Below are positions 31,401 through 32,890 of a stretch of DNA of 32,890 nt, in pieces (position 1 is the first letter of the stretch; each line of letters begins with the position of its first letter). The notes beneath the pieces are model-generated. The model was not told where the DNA came from. It did not search any database and saw only the letters and a list, made by a program, of their open reading frames with translations. Position numbers and translations under genes: made by a program. The DNA is from Chitinophagales bacterium (lineage in GTDB: Bacteria; Bacteroidota; Bacteroidia; Chitinophagales; Saprospiraceae). Location of the stretch: positions 1 to 32,890 of the forward strand of contig JAKSDI010000118.1 of assembly GCA_022360175.1 (NCBI GenBank). The letters run 5' to 3'.

Positions 31401-32490
31401 CCCAACTTGCATGGGTCATAAGACGAGCAGCAAGATTCACCCGATTTCCTACAGCAGCATACTGACAGCGTTCTTGGCCACCTACAATACCTGTATAAGC
31501 AGTGCCTAAAGTGATACCTACCCTATAACTTAATCCTCCTAAGAGCACTAATTCTCTTAATTCTTCCCGAAGCGTTGTAACAAATTCGAGTGCTCGGTCT
31601 GTATTGTTTTCAAAGGTTACGGGAGCACCAAAAAAACCGACCATTACGCCTCCTTTATCCCCATAATCAATTTCCTTGAAATAACCTGAGAAATTGTTGA
31701 TCCGCTCTAAAACGATCGTAGCAAAATCGTTGAGCATTTCATGTGTGTCAACTCCCTGAAAGGAAATGAAAACGGAAATAACTGTACGGAACTCTCCTTC
31801 CTGATTATAATCGGCTACCGCCTCTGGCATGAACTGAAGCGCTAATTTCCGATCTAGTTCAGGTAATTTAGCAGCAGCTAATTCAAGTTGCTCATCAGGC
31901 AAAAGCCCCCAAATTTTATAAAAACCGTCTTCTATTTTTTTGATGTAGAAGCTCTCTTCCTGTAGTTGTTGATAAAGTTGTTCGTCAATAACAATATCCT
32001 GATCTTGCGCTTTTACCTGACAATAAGCACAGCTATCAATAGGTGCACCTCTGAAATAATAGGACTTGAAATTGTTGCCTACGATTCCCCATTCTACTTT
32101 TCCGTAAGAAAGCCCAAATTTAACGCCAATTGTAAAGTCGCCAAACCTAAACTGACGTTGACTAAACATCTCGCGGGCTTGCATAGCAGTAATAAGAACG
32201 TGCTTAGCATCTATTCCCTGTTTGTCTTCAGGAAAAATAGCAGTAAAGGCATCACCAGCGAAATAGGGAATGAAGCCTCCCTTAGCATACACCAGGTGCA
32301 CTAGTGGTTCGAATATTTCATTCAGAATATTAGACAGTTGTTCCGCTCCCTTATTGCCTTGCTTCATCAATGCTTCTGTAAGGGGGGTGAAACCAGACAA
32401 ATCCACAAAAAGGGTATAACCATTTAAGTGGTCCTGGGTGTTATTGTTCAGATATTGCTTCTGAATGAAGTGTGGAATAAAATTCTTCAC
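28468..32490 (-). CDS. Twin cyclase-like domains, AAA ATPase and TPR protein (soluble adenylyl cyclase-like layout)
   Basis: This 1340-residue soluble protein begins at a GTG codon. Residues about 22-200 form a first class III cyclase-like domain with FVDLSGFT (Asp30) and FAGDAFTAIF (Asp80), the two metal-binding aspartates. A second domain (about 235-400) lacks the first Asp (ISFQG) but has AAVGNRVNLAARL with Asn352 and Arg356, the transition-state pair. An AAA/NACHT-like ATPase follows, with Walker A GEAGIGKS (445-452) and Walker B LIIELED (584-590), then a winged/helical region and many TPR repeats (about 850-1260) of the form A.EHF..SLEI....D. This order, with one composite active site split between the two cyclase domains, matches mammalian soluble adenylyl cyclase. 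The adenine-selecting Lys and Thr positions read Tyr76 and Ala345, so substrate and activity are doubtful. Probably a signalling hub. Confidence 0.9.
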   Translation of the reverse strand: MKNFIPHFIQKQYLNNNTQDHLNGYTLFVDLSGFTPLTEALMKQGNKGAEQLSNILNEIFEPLVHLVYAKGGFIPYFAGDAFTAIFPEDKQGIDAKHVLITAMQAREMFSQRQFRFGDFTIGVKFGLSYGKVEWGIVGNNFKSYYFRGAPIDSCAYCQVKAQDQDIVIDEQLYQQLQEESFYIKKIEDGFYKIWGLLPDEQLELAAAKLPELDRKLALQFMPEAVADYNQEGEFRTVISVFISFQGVDTHEMLNDFATIVLERINNFSGYFKEIDYGDKGGVMVGFFGAPVTFENNTDRALEFVTTLREELRELVLLGGLSYRVGITLGTAYTGIVGGQERCQYAAVGNRVNLAARLMTHASWGEVLVDEEIQKDNHFLFQHRGDIRYKGIKGNVPTFKLIGRNYETRPSYSGEMVGRDIELQKLVDFSKPLFDGQTAGIAYIYGEAGIGKSRLLHELKNVMVGQHLVQWYTCQADQILKKPFNPFIYFLKNYFEQYPESTSIANIQNFELHYQHLLEELEKLTQVEAAAVRRELIRTKSVLAALIGLNFQDSIWDLLDAKGRYQNTLSAIINLIIAESLIHPLIIELEDGHWLDDNSRELINEFVRQMNRYPILLLVTSRYLDNGTKPKIINNTSVKRQGLPTLEIDLNSLSQEAVRKFAVLHLGGEIREEFYALLLRMSNSNPFYLQQILEYFTESDMVKKEEDGTWTIHDEDIKLSTSINAILTARIDRLSTLVKETVKTAAVIGREFEVPILSEVMKTQDEFAKSNGNASKLLKEQIKHAEQGQIWHAMNELRYIFKHSLLREAVYGMQLRTRLQQLHLLIAEAIERIYADNLEERYVDLAFHYEQADVFNKTCEYLRKAADYARNNYQNQQALDYYERLLKKLGSEKDDENEIRTLLKKGKVLELIGDWDECQESYEKALMLSKRSRDVLLLGRANNSLGNLLILKGEYQDANKYLHTAAGLFESIDDKSGKAKVYGNLGNLYFRQGMYSQAKEHFVQSLEIASNFKQDSTANAQVAANLGLTFMNQGDYDEGIRYQKNQLEISKKNNDKQGMATLYTNLGIVLFEKGAYDQALESYQKGLELSEELGNKLLTSIAIGCIGSVYERKGDYTKAMEHFQHDLEICEELGDKQGIAIALGLIGELYSVEGRFTLAIEYLQKNLMLCEELGYQKGIAKALNTLGDVFYYTEQYDRSLHFYDRAIDVTRRINNKLVLAASLVEKGLVLLATNQLEGLQDVTEEALSIAVDLGNPDLLFDAQLLSIKELAVTGKRDKAISQLEHLLDAPLSTEKQAAACFELFNLVEDKEPYRRQAKELYEEMYQHTPKYIYQSRLEKLT

Positions 32491-32890
32491 AGATCGCAGT
32501 CCTCGTTCTGGATTTGAGCTTTCTTTATATTAATTTGAAAAAGCAAATTACGAATAAAATTATCACCTACAAAGCGCTATAACGAACGTATGGCCGTAAA
32601 AGTATGATGCAGGTATAAAAGCTTTGCAATGATACGCAAATAAAATATCCTATTAAAGGGTATTATTTTTAACTACTGAATTCAAGTTGGGATCTAGCAA
32701 CTTGAAACCGAAAAATGATAAGCATTGAATGTAAAATGTAAAAAATAGGGGCAAAGTTTGGTGTTATCCTTTTACCCAGACCTTTAGGTTTGAAAAAGAG
32801 AAACTATACACATATTATCATTATCACCATGTATAACTTTTCTTTTTTGCTACTTTTTTCTTTTGTTTAATTAACAAAAAAAATGTGGAA
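32491..32890. other. Upstream region of cyclase-like gene
   Basis: These 400 bases are AT-rich with T- and A-runs, especially after 32825. They must contain the promoter of the minus-strand gene, but I found no exact TAnnTTTG match on that strand. No gene or strong hairpin is visible before the window ends. Confidence 0.4.

Overview
The window is AT-rich bacterial DNA that reads as Bacteroidota. The evidence is three secreted proteins with C-terminal type IX secretion (Por/T9SS) sorting domains, Bacteroidota-type promoters (TTTG, then 19-20 nt, then TAnnTTTG), a GYDIA-type GHMP kinase beside HMG-CoA reductase (mevalonate route to isoprenoids), a sigma/small anti-sigma pair of Bacteroidota style and several SPII lipoproteins. 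A Saprospiria- or Cytophagia-like organism is plausible, but I cannot place it further. The first 13 bases match the end of the Illumina adapter, so the left edge is a contig end carrying an artefact.

Layout. (1) 15-4437, plus strand: a tight operon with SdpB-SdpA-SdpB homologues of the Bacillus sporulation-delaying-protein (Sdp) peptide-toxin maturation system, then three unfamiliar small or secreted proteins joined by ATGA-type overlaps. (2) 4677-5936: a secreted alpha/beta hydrolase with a T9SS tag. (3) 5937-6484: a gene-free stretch with heptamer and palindromic repeats. (4) 6485-9351, minus strand: Fe-S L-serine dehydratase, a small anti-sigma-like protein and an ECF sigma factor. (5) 9654-13592, plus strand: type 2 IPP isomerase, a four-helix-bundle (IVP-type) gene set between inverted heptamer arrays, HMG-CoA reductase and a GHMP kinase. 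(6) 13665-14279: an Nfu/NifU Fe-S protein. (7) 14380-16227, minus strand: two adjacent RlaP-like nucleotidyltransferases. (8) 16519-22613: two paralogous secreted M12B-type metalloproteases with T9SS tags, each with a long leader and an intrinsic terminator; the first leader holds a compact multi-helix RNA candidate. (9) 22718-25126: a GAF-like regulatory protein. (10) 25127-28465: repeats, a Cys-rich lipoprotein and a tandem duplicate pair of lipoproteins, each followed by the same 40-nt hairpin. (11) 28468-32490, minus strand: a 1340-residue protein with two cyclase-like domains, an AAA ATPase and TPRs, laid out like eukaryotic soluble adenylyl cyclase.

The best candidate for an undescribed system is the operon at the left end. 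It combines a conserved peptide-maturation pair (SdpA/SdpB, with a second SdpB) with two small proteins that both carry a paired-cysteine motif ending in G-[LI]-C, plus a secreted helical protein. Other places worth attention are the paired nucleotidyltransferases, the structured leader at 16791-16891, and the cyclase-like ATPase, whose metal-binding and transition-state residues are kept while both purine-selecting positions differ from soluble adenylyl cyclase.
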